A stretch of 64,000 nucleotides of DNA, from assembly GCF_954871325.1 (NCBI RefSeq), contig NC_088775.1, positions 79,647,561 through 79,711,560 on the forward strand, written 5' to 3'. Positions 24,211-36,157 of this stretch are shown piece by piece (position 1 is the first letter of the stretch; every line of letters begins with the position of its first letter). The notes below the pieces were generated by a model. It saw only the letters and a program-made list of their open reading frames with translations. It was not told the DNA's origin and ran no database searches. Origin of the DNA: Gordionus sp. m RMFG-2023 (lineage: Eukaryota > Nematomorpha > Gordioida > Chordodea > Parachordodidae). Position numbers and translations under genes: made by a program.

Positions 24211-26245
24211 TTGTCCCTTATCTATGATACATCCTCACTGATATTTTAATTTAACATGTTTAGGATATATTTTTTTAGCTATTTGCTTTAAAAAAATTGA
24301 AAAAAGTTCAAAAATAGCGATTATGACAATTGTCACCTATCTATGATACATCCTCACTGAATTTTTAATTTAACATGTTTAGAATATATATTTTTAGCTA
24401 TTTCCTTTAAAAAAATTGAAAAAAGTTCAAAAATAAAGATTATGACAATTGTCACCTATCTATGATACATCCTCACTAAATTTTTAATTTAACATGAATA
24501 TATATTTTTAGCTATTTCCTTTAAAAAAATTAAAAAAGGTTCAAAAATAACGAATATGACAATTGTCACCTATCTATGATACATCCTCACTGAATTTTTA
24601 ATTTAACATGTTTAGAATATATATTTTTAGCTATTTCCTTTAAAAAAATTTGAAAAAGTTCAAAAATAGCGATTATGACAATTGTCACCTATCTATGATA
24701 CATCCTCACTGAATTTTAAATGTTTAGAATATATATTTTTAGCTATTTCCTTTAAAAAAATTTAAAAAAGTTCAAAAATAACAATTATGACAATTGTCAC
24801 CTATCTATGATACATCCTCACTGAATTTTAAATTTAACATGTTTAGAATATATATTTTTAGCTATTTCCTTTAAAAAAATTTAAAAAAGTTCAAAAATAA
24901 CGATTATGACAATTGTCACCTATCTATGATACATCCTCACTGAATTTTAAATTTAACATGTTTAGAATATATATTTTTAGCTATTTCCTTTAAAAAAATT
25001 TGAAAAAGTTCAAAGTTAGCGATTATGACAATTGTCACCTATCTATGATACATCCTCACTGAATTTTAAATTTAACATGTTTAGAATATATATTTTTAGC
25101 TATTTCCTTTAAAAAAATTGAAAAAAGTTCAAAAATAAAGATTATGACAATTGTCACCTATCTATGATACATCCTCACTGAATTTTTAATTTAACATGTT
25201 TAGAATATTTATTTTTAGCTATTTCCTTTAAAAAAATTAAAAAAGGTTGAAAAATAACGAATATGACAATTGTCACCTATCTATGATACATCCTTACTGA
25301 ATTTTTAATTTAACATGTTTAGAATATATATTTTTAGCTATTTCCTTTAAAAAAATTGAAAAAAGTTCAAAAATAAAGATTATGACAATTGTCACCTATC
25401 TATGATACATCCTCACTGAATTTTAAATTTAACATGTTTAGAATATATATTTTTAGCTATTTCCTTTAAAAAAATTTAAAAAAGTTCAAAAATAACGATT
25501 ATGACAATTGTCACCTATCTATGATACATCCTCACTGAATTTTAAATTTAACATGTTTAGAATATATATTTTTAGCTATTTCCTTTAAAAAAATTTGAAA
25601 AAGTTCAAAGTTAGCGATTATGACAATTGTCACCTATCTATGATACATCCTCACTGAATTTTAAATTTAACATGTTTAGAATATATATTTTTAGCTATTT
25701 CCTTTAAAAAAATTGAAAAAAGTTCAAAAATAAAGATTATGACAATTGTCACCTATCTATGATACATCCTCACTGAATTTTTAATTTAACATGTTTAGAA
25801 TATATATTTTTAGCTATTTCCTTTAAAAAAATTAAAAAAGGTTGAAAAATAACGAATATGACAATTGTCACCTATCTATGATACATCCTCACTGAATTTT
25901 TAATTTAACATGTTTAGAATATATATTTTTAGCTATTTCCTATAAAAAAATTAAAAAAAGTTCAAAAATAAAGATTATGACAATTGTCACCTATCTATGA
26001 TACATCCTCACTGAATTTTAAATTTAACATGTTTAGAATATATATTTTTAGCTATTTCCTATAAAAAAATTGAAAAAAGTTCAAAAATAACGATTATGAC
26101 AATTGTCACCTATCTATGATACATCCTCACTGAATTTTAAATTTAACATGTTTAGAATATATATTTTTAGCTATTTCCTTTAAAAAAATTTGAAAAAGTT
26201 CAAAAATAGCGATTATGACAATTGTCACCTATCTATGGTACATCT
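24211..26245 (-). repeat. Right array of about 17 units of 119 bp (inverted)
   Basis: Reverse complement of the left array. GACAATTGTC occurs 17 times from 24325 to 26217, the same count as on the left. Copies differ by small indels (for example a shorter unit near 24480). The inner edge mirrors the truncated unit that closes the left array. Confidence 0.95.
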
Positions 26246-26329
26246 TTACTTAAAAATTTTAAAAAATAACTATGATGGAATAGTTAATCCAGAGCGTTAT
26301 AATTTAAAGAAGCTTTATGAAACTTTCCC

Positions 26330-26905
26330 GCCTATAATATTAATATCTACTAAATGTTATTTGACTTTTGGTCGAAAAAAATGATCTAGATATTTGGTTA
26401 GGTGAAAAAAAGCAACCCTAACTTTAAGGCGTCTTTAAAAAAAACGATCCCTATTTTGGGTCGGATTGAATAAAACGACTCGATGTTTGAGTCTGAGTCA
26501 GAAAAACGACCCAAACTTTGAGTTGGAGTCGAAAAATACGATCTAAACTTCAAGTTGGAGTCGAAAAATACTACCCAAACTTCAAGTTGGAGTTGAAAAA
26601 TACGACCCTAACTTCAAGTTTGAGTCGAAAAATACGACCCAAATTTCAAGTTTGAGTCGAAAAATACAACCCAAATTTTGAGTCGGAGTCGTAAAAAACG
26701 ACCCATATTTTGGGTCGAGGTCGTTTTTTCGGCTTGGACTTGGGTCGAAGTCGAAAAAAACGACCCATATTTTGGGTCGAAGTCGTTTTTTTCGGCTTGA
26801 ACTCGGGTCGAAGTCGAAAAAACGACCCAAACATTAAGTCGGAGTCGAATAAAACGACCCGAGCTTTGGGTCGGGGTCGCGACTCGCGGCGTTTTAACAA
26901 CACTA
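26330..26905 (-). repeat. Outer GC-richer block of right foldback arm
   Basis: Inverted counterpart of 19994-20565, with the same alternating TCGAAAAAACGACC and ACCCATATTTTGGGTCG units, ending TTAACAACACTA. Confidence 0.85.
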
Positions 26906-27068
26906 TTAAAAACTTTGGAAATAAAGAAAATTAAAACAAATATTAAAAAGAGAGGCAAGGTGATTAAATATCTTGATGTTGAAAAAGTTTCAAGAATATG
27001 ATATGGAAATTGTATGTTGAAAATGGAAGGAGAAAGAGAAATTTTTTTATAATGAACAAGTTGAAGAT

Positions 27069-27414
27069 TGTTAATATGACTGATTATATTTTATTATTCA
27101 AAAAAAATAAAGTTATATAATTTTTTAGATAAATTTTATATTTCTTACCTTGACTAATATTCAAAGTATCTTAAAAATTAGTTTTTTGTAAAATCTTATT
27201 TTTTGTAAGATATTTTAGTATTGAATAGTAACAACATACTAAAAAACGTTAATTTTATATAATTTTTTATTTCACTTATTTTGTGAATACTTATAAAACT
27301 AATTAAAGAAATTGTATATAAACTGTAAAATATTAATGTAAAATATCATAATAAATATTTTGAAATAAAGTTTATTTTTACCTATATTTTATACCGTGCC
27401 TTCCATAAATATTA
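27069..27414 (+). repeat. 5' LTR of inner gypsy element
   Basis: Begins TGTTAATATGACTGATTAT and ends CCTTCCATAAATATTA. Shares the GCCTTCCA-type 3' end with the outer element's LTR, which supports common descent of the two families. Confidence 0.92.
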
Positions 27415-27749
27415 TGGTGGCAGTTAATAACTACCTGTTAGTCATAAAGTTACCTTCGAAATACACTATTAAACGAATTTACGATGAAGCTACCCACAAT
27501 TACGTTTCACAAAACCAGGACGATTGCTCATGTATATTACGAAAATTTTGACGACATGCAACACGTTTACAGGAGCATCAACAACAAGGAATATATAGAC
27601 AGCGATGGAAAAAGATTTATTTTAAAAGCGAAGATGTATCAAAAATATTAAATAATTGTAGTATGATATATATTATGAATTTCATATAAATTATAAATAA
27701 TTAAATATTAAAATATTATAAGATTATAATAAAATGAAACCATTAAAAA

Positions 27750-28785
27750 ATTCTATACTTGAATGCCCTTTCTTAAAAAGATTTGATGCAATACTAAAAG
27801 ATCCACAGTATACAGAGGCTGAACATATGCTTTCACACAGAGACTTCCAGAAGAGGAATATCTAAAATTAGAAGCTATTTGTACGGTGGCAGAATTCACT
27901 AACCCGGCAATCGTTATCGAAAGGTTCAAGCTTTTACATCCGGAAAAATCGGTGGACTCTTACATAAAAAAATTCAATGCAGCTGAACAAGTAATAGGTG
28001 AAACGTTCGAAAATTGGGTAAGCAAAGTATGTAGATTAAATACTAAATGTAAATATGCTAATTTTGATAGAGCGATAGAAAAAATAAGAGTGTCGACCAT
28101 TAACAAAGAATTACGAAAAAAAATTGCAAAGTCAGAAGGGTTAACAATATCAGAAATATTAAAATTAGGAATGGAGTTTGAGGAACAAGAAGCTGTTGTA
28201 AATATAATTAATAAAACAGAAAATATAAAAATAGAAACTGACAATGGAGCTATCAAACAAATAGAAGGACGCAGGGATGATAAAATGGATAGGCGCATGG
28301 TTAAATATGATGATCATAACAAAGGGTCTAACGCACAAATGAATTATACAAATAGATATCAATGGACACCAAGATTTAACAATTATCAAGGGAACAATTA
28401 TCAAGGGAGCAACCATCAATGGAACAATTATCAGGGGAATAACTACAACCCAAGATATCAAAATAGTTATTACCCAAGACAACAAAATTTTAATCCGCGA
28501 TACCAAAACAACTATAGATATCGAAACAACTCTAATTCAAGATTCTATAATAGAAATAATTATTATAATAATGATAATCGATACTACAATGATTATAATA
28601 ATAGATTTAATAGACATCAAAATGAATCACGATACACACCTCGTTACAACAATAATCAAAATTACAACCAATCATATAACAATAGAAATCAGAGCAATAA
28701 CAATCAACTCAGATACTCTAACAACGTAAACACTGTCGATATAGAGGAGATAAAAGAAGATAATAATGATAAAATAATAAATTAA
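27750..28785 (+). mobile_element. Gag-like region of inner gypsy element
   Basis: Fossil part. A capsid-like stretch (ESVDSYIKKFNAAEQ-like helical, charged) leads into a long Asn/Tyr/Gln/Arg-rich tail without a clear CCHC zinc knuckle; such a basic tail may replace the knuckle in nucleic-acid binding, which is inference. The outer element has a similar Asn/Tyr-rich tail near 19.6-19.87 kb. Confidence 0.65.
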
Positions 28786-30546
28786 TTTGGGTGCAAAGAA
28801 CTTGGACGAGGACAAAGCAAATGATGCATATAAAGTACAGTATACATAAATGATATCCCTACGATGATGCAGATGTACAAGATACACAATATTGCCGATT
28901 AATATTGCAAGAAAGATAGGAATCAAAATCTTAAATAAATCGGACATAAAACTCACGGGCTATGATGGCAAGAGAATAGAAGTATTGGGAACTACACAAG
29001 TCAATGCAAGATTTGAAAAGAAAACTCATAAATTAAACGCGTATGTGGTTCAAAGTGACAAGATTGCACTTCTAGGAAGGACCTGGATAAGAGTTTTTGG
29101 AAATATATTGGATAAATTTGTAAATCAGATCGAAGAAAATCATAATGATACGATAGAAAATTTGATAAAAGAATGCAAGTCAAAAATCAACAAAAAACCG
29201 ATCTGTAAGCAACGTCAAGTTATATCTAAAAGAAAACGCCACACCCAAAATAATACCACCAAGAAGAATTCCATACAAAAGAATTGATTTAATAACAAGA
29301 GAGTTACAGAAATGGCTCGACAACAAGATAATAGAACCAGTAGAGGAGGTACGCTGGGCAAGTCCACTTACTCCTGTTTACAAAAGTGATGGATCGCTCA
29401 GGTTATGCGCGGATTTCAAAAGCACGGTAAATCCTGCTTTGGAGGACTTCAAATACCCAATTCCACGGATAAACGATCTTATTGCAAAATTATCAAAAGG
29501 AAAAAAGTTCACCAAAATAGATTTCAAAGAGGCCTTCTTGCAAATTCCGATCGACAAGAATAGCCGAAACATTTTGACCATTTCAACACACAAAGGGTAT
29601 TATCAATTCACAAGACTACCTTTTAGTTTAAAAACTTCATCTGCGATATTTCAAAGTACCATGGATCGAATATTTGGGGATATGAAGGACGTGATATTCT
29701 ACATAGATGATTACTGATAACTGGTGTAAATGATGAAATACATATTAATAATATAAAAAAAGTCTTCGACAGAATAACTAAATATGGGCTCACACCAAAT
29801 TTCGAAAAAAGCGTGTTTATGAAAAAAGAGATCAGATTTTTAGGACACGATATAGATGAAACTGGCATTCACCCGAACGAAAACAAAATAGATGCCATTA
29901 CAAACATGCCAAAACCGACAACAAAAGAAGAACTAGCGACATTTTTAGGCAAGGTCAGTTATTACAGGAAATTTTTGTGCAACTTTGCTGACTTAGCTGA
30001 TCCTCTTTATAAAATGGTTAACAAGGAAAAATGGATATGGGAAGATGCGCACCAAAAGAGTTTTGATGATTTAAAAACGTTGATTAGTAGTCCGCCAACT
30101 TTAAATTTTTACAACCCTGATCTACCAATTGGAATAGCGACGGACGCATCGAAAAAAGGACTAGGAGCAGTCTTATTTCACATCGAAGGAGATGGTAAAG
30201 AAAAACCTATTGCGTTCGCATCAAGAACTTTGTTAAAAGCTGAAATAAATTATACAAATATCGAAAGGGAAACGTTGTCTATAATATTTGCGGTAAAAAA
30301 ATTTCAGGAATATTTAATAGGGACCAAATTCGTAATAATAACCGACCACAAGCCTCTTATATACATTTTTTCAAAGACACTCAAAGAAAACACTACAATA
30401 TCGATGCGTTTACAAAAATGAAACTTGGCAATGGGAGCGTATGACTATACAATAGTACATAGACCGGGGAAAAGATATTTAGTGCCAGATTGCTTATCGA
30501 GATTACCACAGGAAAATAAAGAAAACATGATAAAGAATGTTGTAGT

Positions 30547-30824
30547 CAGTGGCGTAGCTACGGGGGTGGTTTTCGGGTTTGGACCCTTCCCAGAGCAAAA
30601 TTTTTTTTTAGATTATACGTTCAAAAGACTTAAAAGTGATTTTATATCAATTATATTTTTCTGGTTTTGATGTTTGTGGAAGGATATTATATTACTATTG
30701 AAATTATTCTGGATAGTATTATTATAAAGTCATTGAGAATAATCTACTCGCCCCCCCAGACCCCCCCCCCCCAGCTTTTATATGTATGGACCCCCTCTAA
30801 GGAAAATTCCTAGCTACGCCACTG
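30547..30824. mobile_element. hAT MITE in inner gypsy element, 278 bp
   Basis: Ends CAGTGGCGTAGCTACGGGGG and the complement of CAGTGGCGTAGCTAGGAATT, a well-known hAT terminus type. Flanked by GTTGTAGT (30539-30546) and GTTGAAGT (30825-30832), a 7/8 duplication. No coding capacity; contains a C-rich run. It is younger than the gypsy element it interrupts. Confidence 0.92.
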
Positions 30825-32263
30825 GTTGAAGTTGAAAAAGTTGATGATAAATTATGGGATATACCAATAAACTTGAATCAATTAGTTAAAGAAACAAAGA
30901 ATGATAAAGAATTAATGGAGATAATTGATAATATTAGAAATAATGAACCAATAAAAAACAAAACATACAGAAACATGGAAATGGAATTGAGTTTGATAAA
31001 ACATTGTTTATTTAAAGAAAACAGAGTAATAATACCACTGAACATGAGAAAAGAGATTTTACACGAACTGCATAAAGGACATCTGGGTGCAGGCAAAACA
31101 AAAATGTTAGCGAGAGATTATTTGTGGTGGCCTGGTATAAACACGGAGATAGATCTGGAGGTAAAAAATTGTGACTCATGTAATAGATTTTCGGACAATC
31201 CTCACATTATACAAAACCCATGGGAACCAGTAACAAAGATTTTTGAACGTGTACATATAGATTTTGCACAATTTGAAAACAACAATTTTATGGTATTTGT
31301 GGATGCATATAGCAAATTTCCGATTATAAAATGAATGAAAAACATTACGACGGAATCAACAGTAAAAGAATTGATGAGAATAATAAGCTTATTCGGAATA
31401 CCACATAAAATCGTGACGGATAATGGTACGAATTTTACTAGTCAATCATTTAAAAAGTTTTGTGAAGATCATGGCATAAAACATATACTTACAGCACCTC
31501 ATCATCAACAATCGAATGGGCAATGTGAACGGATGATAAAAATTATGAAAATGAGTCTTAAAAGAAATATGGAAAATAACACGAACATAGATTTGGACAT
31601 AGCTTTAGAAAGATTTTTGTTTAATTATAGAAATACGCTGAATGATACAACAAATATGATACCCAGTATAGTAATGTTTTCAAGAAATATCAGGACGAAA
31701 TGGGACTTAATCAAACCTACGGAAGATAACGAGAATGTTTTAAGAAGAAAAATATGCAAGAATAGAGAAATAGGAATAGGAGACAATATTTGGTACAAAA
31801 CGTTTAAAGAAAATATTTGGGACAAAGGAGTAGTAGTACAAAAAGAAGGAAACTTGACATATAGAATAGATAATGGACATAACATTATTAGGAGACATCT
31901 TGATCAAATAAAGAAAAGAACAACAAACACAATAACAAACAATAATATTACACGGATTTTTAGAGGGGGAAGAGGTGAAGAAATTCAAAGTCAAACAAAA
32001 GTTCAAGTTCAAAATCGGAATTAAGACTTACGATCTAGAAAAACATGATTATTATAAATAAATAAAATATTTGATAAAAATAAATTTTGAAAGCAGATAA
32101 ATAGATAAATGGAAATGTGAAGGTTAAATGCAAACAAACCGACGATATCTAAAGAGCGATGATACAATGCACAGACGAATTCAAAACAGATCAACAAATA
32201 AATAGTAAAGCTTTAGAGGAGACGAACAATGGAGGAACGAACGAAGTCAGAAAAAGGGGGAGA

Positions 32264-32624
32264 TGTTAATATGACTGATTATATTTTATTATTCAAAAAA
32301 AATAAAGTTATATAATTTTTTAAATAAATTTTATATTTCTTACCTTGACTAATATTCAAATTATCTTAAAAATTAGTTTTTTGTAAAATCTTATTTTTTG
32401 TAAGATATTTTAGTATTGAATAGTAACAACATACTAAAAAACGTTAATTTTATATAATTTTTTATTTCACTTATTTTGTGAATACTTATTAAACTAATTA
32501 AAGAAATTGTATATAAACTGTAAAATATTAATGTAAAATATTAATGTAAAATATCATAATAAATATTTTGAAATAAAGTTTATTTTTACCTATACCTTTT
32601 ATACCGTGCCTTCCATAAATATTA
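32264..32624 (+). repeat. 3' LTR of inner gypsy element
   Basis: Same as the 5' LTR apart from a few bases and a 15-bp tandem duplication near its middle-right part. Confidence 0.92.
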
Positions 32625-33421
32625 AAGATAAATTATGATATAAAAAAAATTGTTTAAATTGAAAAATAAGGGAGTAAAATTTAAAAATTTAAAAATAAAA
32701 ATAATTGAAATTTAATAAAAAAAACTTTATATAAAACGCGACAATTCAAAATATTCTATTATTCTATATCCCAAATTATGATTATTATTCTTATTCTATG
32801 AATGAATCCGATAAATTATTTATTCCATTATCATCTCAATTATTTCAAAATTATTTTATTCGAGATAAATGATAACTAAATATAAATAATAATAAATAAC
32901 GAGATGAACAAGCTAATGTGATAATGATGTTCAATCGAATGATTCAACGATAAGGATAACAAGCTACGAACAAACCAATGAAAAAGATATGACTGAGGCT
33001 AAACAACGAACATAATATCAAATGAAAATTCTACAACAAAGCAGAAAAATTTTTTAGAGGAGGAAGAAGTGAACAAGTTCAAGTTCAAAATTCACAAGTT
33101 CGTCAAGTTCAAAATCGAGAATATGACTTACGACCTAGAAAATGATTGTTATAAATAAATAAAAATTTTAAAAAATTTATATATATATATAAATTGAAAG
33201 CGAAATGGAAATGAAATGAACAATACAAACAACAAATCAACAAACAATGTTAAACCAACGAACAAATGATGTTCAATAAACGATTCAACAAACGATAATT
33301 CGATGGTTAAACAAACAAACTCAAGCCATACTAACAATAACTAATGAAGCAATCGAGAAACAAATAACGAATGGTAAAGAGGAGAAACTGAAGAAAGAAG
33401 TCACTTAAAAAAAGAAGGAAA

Positions 33422-33688
33422 TGTTAAATATATTTTAAATGTTAAAATTATTCGTACGACCTTTCGTACTTTTTCTTTTTGTAAAATATATTTGTATGAC
33501 CTTTAAAAACTTATTGTACTTTTCTTTTTTTTATATATTAAAATAGCTTTTCTTAAAATAACCTTAAAAATGTACATATGTAAATATTGTTAATATAATA
33601 ATATATATATAGTTGTAAAAAGATATAATATAAGAAGAGAAATAAAGATAAAATAACATAAACGGTATTGCCTTCCATGAAAATATCA
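33422..33688 (+). repeat. 3' LTR of outer gypsy element
   Basis: Pairs with 17647-17913. Preceded by a purine tract AAAAAAAGAAGGAAA. Confidence 0.9.
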
Positions 33689-35587
33689 CAAATCATATTA
33701 AAAATATTTTTGGACAGTGAGGCAACATTGTATTTTTAACTTATTTAATATTATGAAAAATATTTTTATTTGATGAAATATCTTAAAATAATAAATAAAA
33801 ATAAGTAAAAATATAATATTAAAATAATGCAATAAAATAGAGGGAAAAAAATAATATATAACCTTAAAAAATAAGGGACTGGCTTTATTGTTTTTAATTT
33901 TATTTTTTAAGAAATTTAAAAAAAAGTATGTTCTATATTTATTTAATTATATAACTATAAACATAAGAAGTAATAAACAAAAATATAATGAATTTTATTA
34001 TTCGATTCCACATACATCAAACATTAAAATATATTATTTATATATTGCATATTAGAATAAGAAAAAAAACATGTTTGGTTTCTTTTTAAAAAAATCGCAT
34101 TATATCAAAATTAACGAAATAAAATGCTCAAGTCGAGTAAAATAAATAAAAATAAAATATTCAAAATTATTCTTGTTAATATGTTCCTTGCGGAGCTTTA
34201 TATATAAATCAGACCTGCATATTTACAATTTTATGTGCCAAGACCAGGTTTTATATTTTCAGGTCCGGACCAAATTTTTCATAAAAAATATTTTGAGGTC
34301 CATATATTAAATTTTATATAGTTTTAATAAGATATCGATTGATACATCTAATGACATTATTTATATGTACTTTAATAAAGTCATAAAAATAACTTTAAAT
34401 ATATGGTAATAAACTCCTAGCCTTTGCTCGGGGTTCGTTCTTATAGCTTGTTTAGTCGATTTTTATACCCTAGCTACAGTCTGGGTTTTATTCAACCAAC
34501 TAATTTACAACACTAATATATGTAATCTAGTTTCATAAAATGTAAGTTAACCTATCGAGTTCACGACTCAAGTTCAAAACTCGAGTCGCGACTTGAGTCG
34601 TAAAAACGAGTCTACTAATCGACTCAAAACTCTACTTTAATCATGGCTAAGCCAACTCGGCAGATTCTCTAAATTTTGATCAGATAAACAAAAACGCTTA
34701 GTGCTTAAAGCAACTTTTACTGTTCTTACATATACTGGTGCAGAGGGTGGAAGTGATGTATTATATTAAATAAATAAAAACTTTAATTAGGGGAATTTTA
34801 ATGATATTTAAGTAATGGTCTTTATTTTCAAAATGCTTATTAGCTTACTAGAATTTTCATTCAAGTCCTCGTCAAATTTTTCTTATCTTTATCAAATTTA
34901 AGTATGTGTATTACTAGGAACCAAATTTAATTTCTTATAAATGTCAAATTTTACTCAATCTGAAAAGTTCAAGCTTTTTCCGTAACTTTATCCAGGACTA
35001 ATCCAATTTAAATATGGGCAAATTATTGTATACTACATACTATTTTTGGAAAAAGTTGTTATTTTTAAAATTTTTATGTAACATCTTATAACTTATATGC
35101 AAAATTTTGAAAGTATCTGTATCTATAACTAACTTGCGTACCTTTCACCAATCCTGCTTAGAATAAATTTATAATTTTTAAATAAACGGTCAAAATATAG
35201 CACTAACTTAATATTTAAAAAGGGCCTTAAAATCATATTAATTTTTGCAAATTTAAAAGTCTAATAAATGTGCTTGATATGATATGAAATGGTAAATTTT
35301 TAATGATTATGATTGCAATATTATATTTGCAGGGCAAGAAGTTGCTTAATAAACCTTTATCAACAAGAGTAATATCCTTAAACAATTCACAAATGTACAT
35401 ATAAATATTTGACTAGTTATATATATATATATATAGAAAAGGTATAAAGCACAAGAAAAAGAAGTCAAAAAAAGGTGGCCCTATACCTGTTAAAGAATTG
35501 TAATTCCCCATCTATATTGTTAATTTGAAATATAACCATGTTCATATTAAATTTAAAAGTGGATGAAAATAAGTATGCCAGCACTAA
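33689..35587. other. Non-coding DNA between LTR nest and the 35.6-kb element
   Basis: AT-rich, no gene seen. Contains a degenerate GC-richer fragment at about 34205-34310 (GACCTGCAT, CAGGTCCGGACC) like the ends of other elements here, and the inverted dispersed repeat at 34428-34645. The missing first FCF1 exon could lie here or further upstream but was not recognised. Confidence 0.45.
34428..34645 (-). repeat. About 220-bp dispersed repeat, right inverted copy
   Basis: Reverse complement counterpart of 17020-17245 (see that entry). Identity looks moderate, so the copies are not recent. Confidence 0.7.
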
Positions 35588-36157
35588 CAGTAGTGTAACA
35601 ATCATCGTCACATGAAATGTTGCAGCCAGGACTAGTCCCTATACATGCACAAAGGGGTTACAGGATGCCCTTAATCTTAATCATTCACAATTAGTGATGG
35701 TTAAATTCTAGTTCTGACTACATAGCCATCTAAATTATCACTTAAGACTAGTGTGTTCTCTCAACTTAAGACCAATGTCTTTAATTTAATGACTGCACCA
35801 TGGAAACTTATTCTTTGCCAAAATATTTCTATGTATAAATTTAACTAACATTCTTTTTATTTTATGAAACAATTTAATCTAAAGTATAAATAACCATAAA
35901 TTTATATGAGCTGAAGAATTTTTATTGCAATATTGTTGTAAATCTGGTCAAAACTGTTTTCCGATATAAAAAGACTTAGACTGGTTGGACCTGTTATTTT
36001 AATTTTTTGTCATGACAGGGGTACTGATACTACTTTTATAGGCTTATCCAATACAATATTGCTGATTTTAAATTAATATTGGGTGATTGCCTACCTGATT
36101 TTGTTTTACATATTTAATTATTTTTATATATCATAATATAAATCATTTAAAGAATAT

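Larger units (their letters stand above)
19994..26905. mobile_element. Giant foldback hAT-type element, 6.9 kb
   Basis: Two long inverted arms (about 19994-22848 and 24211-26905) enclose a 1.36-kb core. The extreme ends are TAGTGTTGTTAA and TTAACAACACTA, and a perfect 8-bp target duplication TTAAAAAC lies at 19986-19993 and 26906-26913, which shows that the whole 6.9 kb inserted as one unit. Each arm has a GC-richer outer block of short repeats and then an array of about 17 units of 119 bp. The core carries two hAT transposase fragments. The 8-bp duplication, the TAGWGTTGTTAA end and the fragments all point to hAT, yet arms of tandem repeats are the layout of foldback elements (such as FB and Galileo in flies). 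It interrupts the gag-like part of the outer LTR element. High arm similarity implies recent insertion or gene conversion. Confidence 0.92.
27069..32624 (+). mobile_element. Inner Ty3/gypsy LTR retrotransposon, young but broken
   Basis: LTR element of 5.56 kb with a perfect 5-bp target duplication AAGAT (27064-27068 and 32625-32629). LTRs are at 27069-27414 and 32264-32624; by eye they differ at only a few positions plus a 15-bp duplication, so insertion was recent. A primer-binding-like TGGTGGCAG follows the 5' LTR and a purine tract (AAAAAGGGGGAGA) precedes the 3' LTR. Parts in order: a gag-like region (about 27.75-28.79 kb) with an Asn/Tyr/Arg-rich tail; a protease-like region (about 28.85-29.1 kb); reverse transcriptase (about 29.29-30.0 kb, YIDD box); RNase H (about 30.1-30.48 kb, TDASKKGLGAVL); integrase with an HHCC-type finger and catalytic core (about 30.85-31.95 kb). 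RT-RNase H-integrase order is Ty3/gypsy. It is broken by a handful of changes and by a hAT MITE at 30547-30824. No env-like gene was seen. Confidence 0.95.
17647..33688 (+). mobile_element. Outer Ty3/gypsy LTR retrotransposon, old and broken
   Basis: LTR fossil with 267-bp LTRs (17647-17913 and 33422-33688, about 95% alike by eye), a primer-binding-like TGGTGGCAG right after the 5' LTR, a purine tract before the 3' LTR, and flanks CATAT/CAAAT (4 of 5). Own parts still visible: an Asn/Tyr-rich gag-like stretch around 19.45-19.87 kb and a stretch near 33.04-33.12 kb resembling the end of the integrase region of the inner element. It is heavily broken and much older than its guests: a hAT at 18121-19382, the foldback element at 19994-26905 and a related gypsy element at 27069-32624. 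Confidence 0.85.

Noticed and set aside
20690-26245. Regular repeats resembling a CRISPR array
   Set aside because: Units are 119 bp and repeated along their whole length with no unique spacers; the DNA is eukaryotic and the arrays are arms of a transposon.
35441-35505. Lys-rich stretch considered as FCF1 N-terminal exon
   Set aside because: It reads only as low-complexity lysines and lacks the conserved residues of the FCF1 N-terminus and good splice sites.
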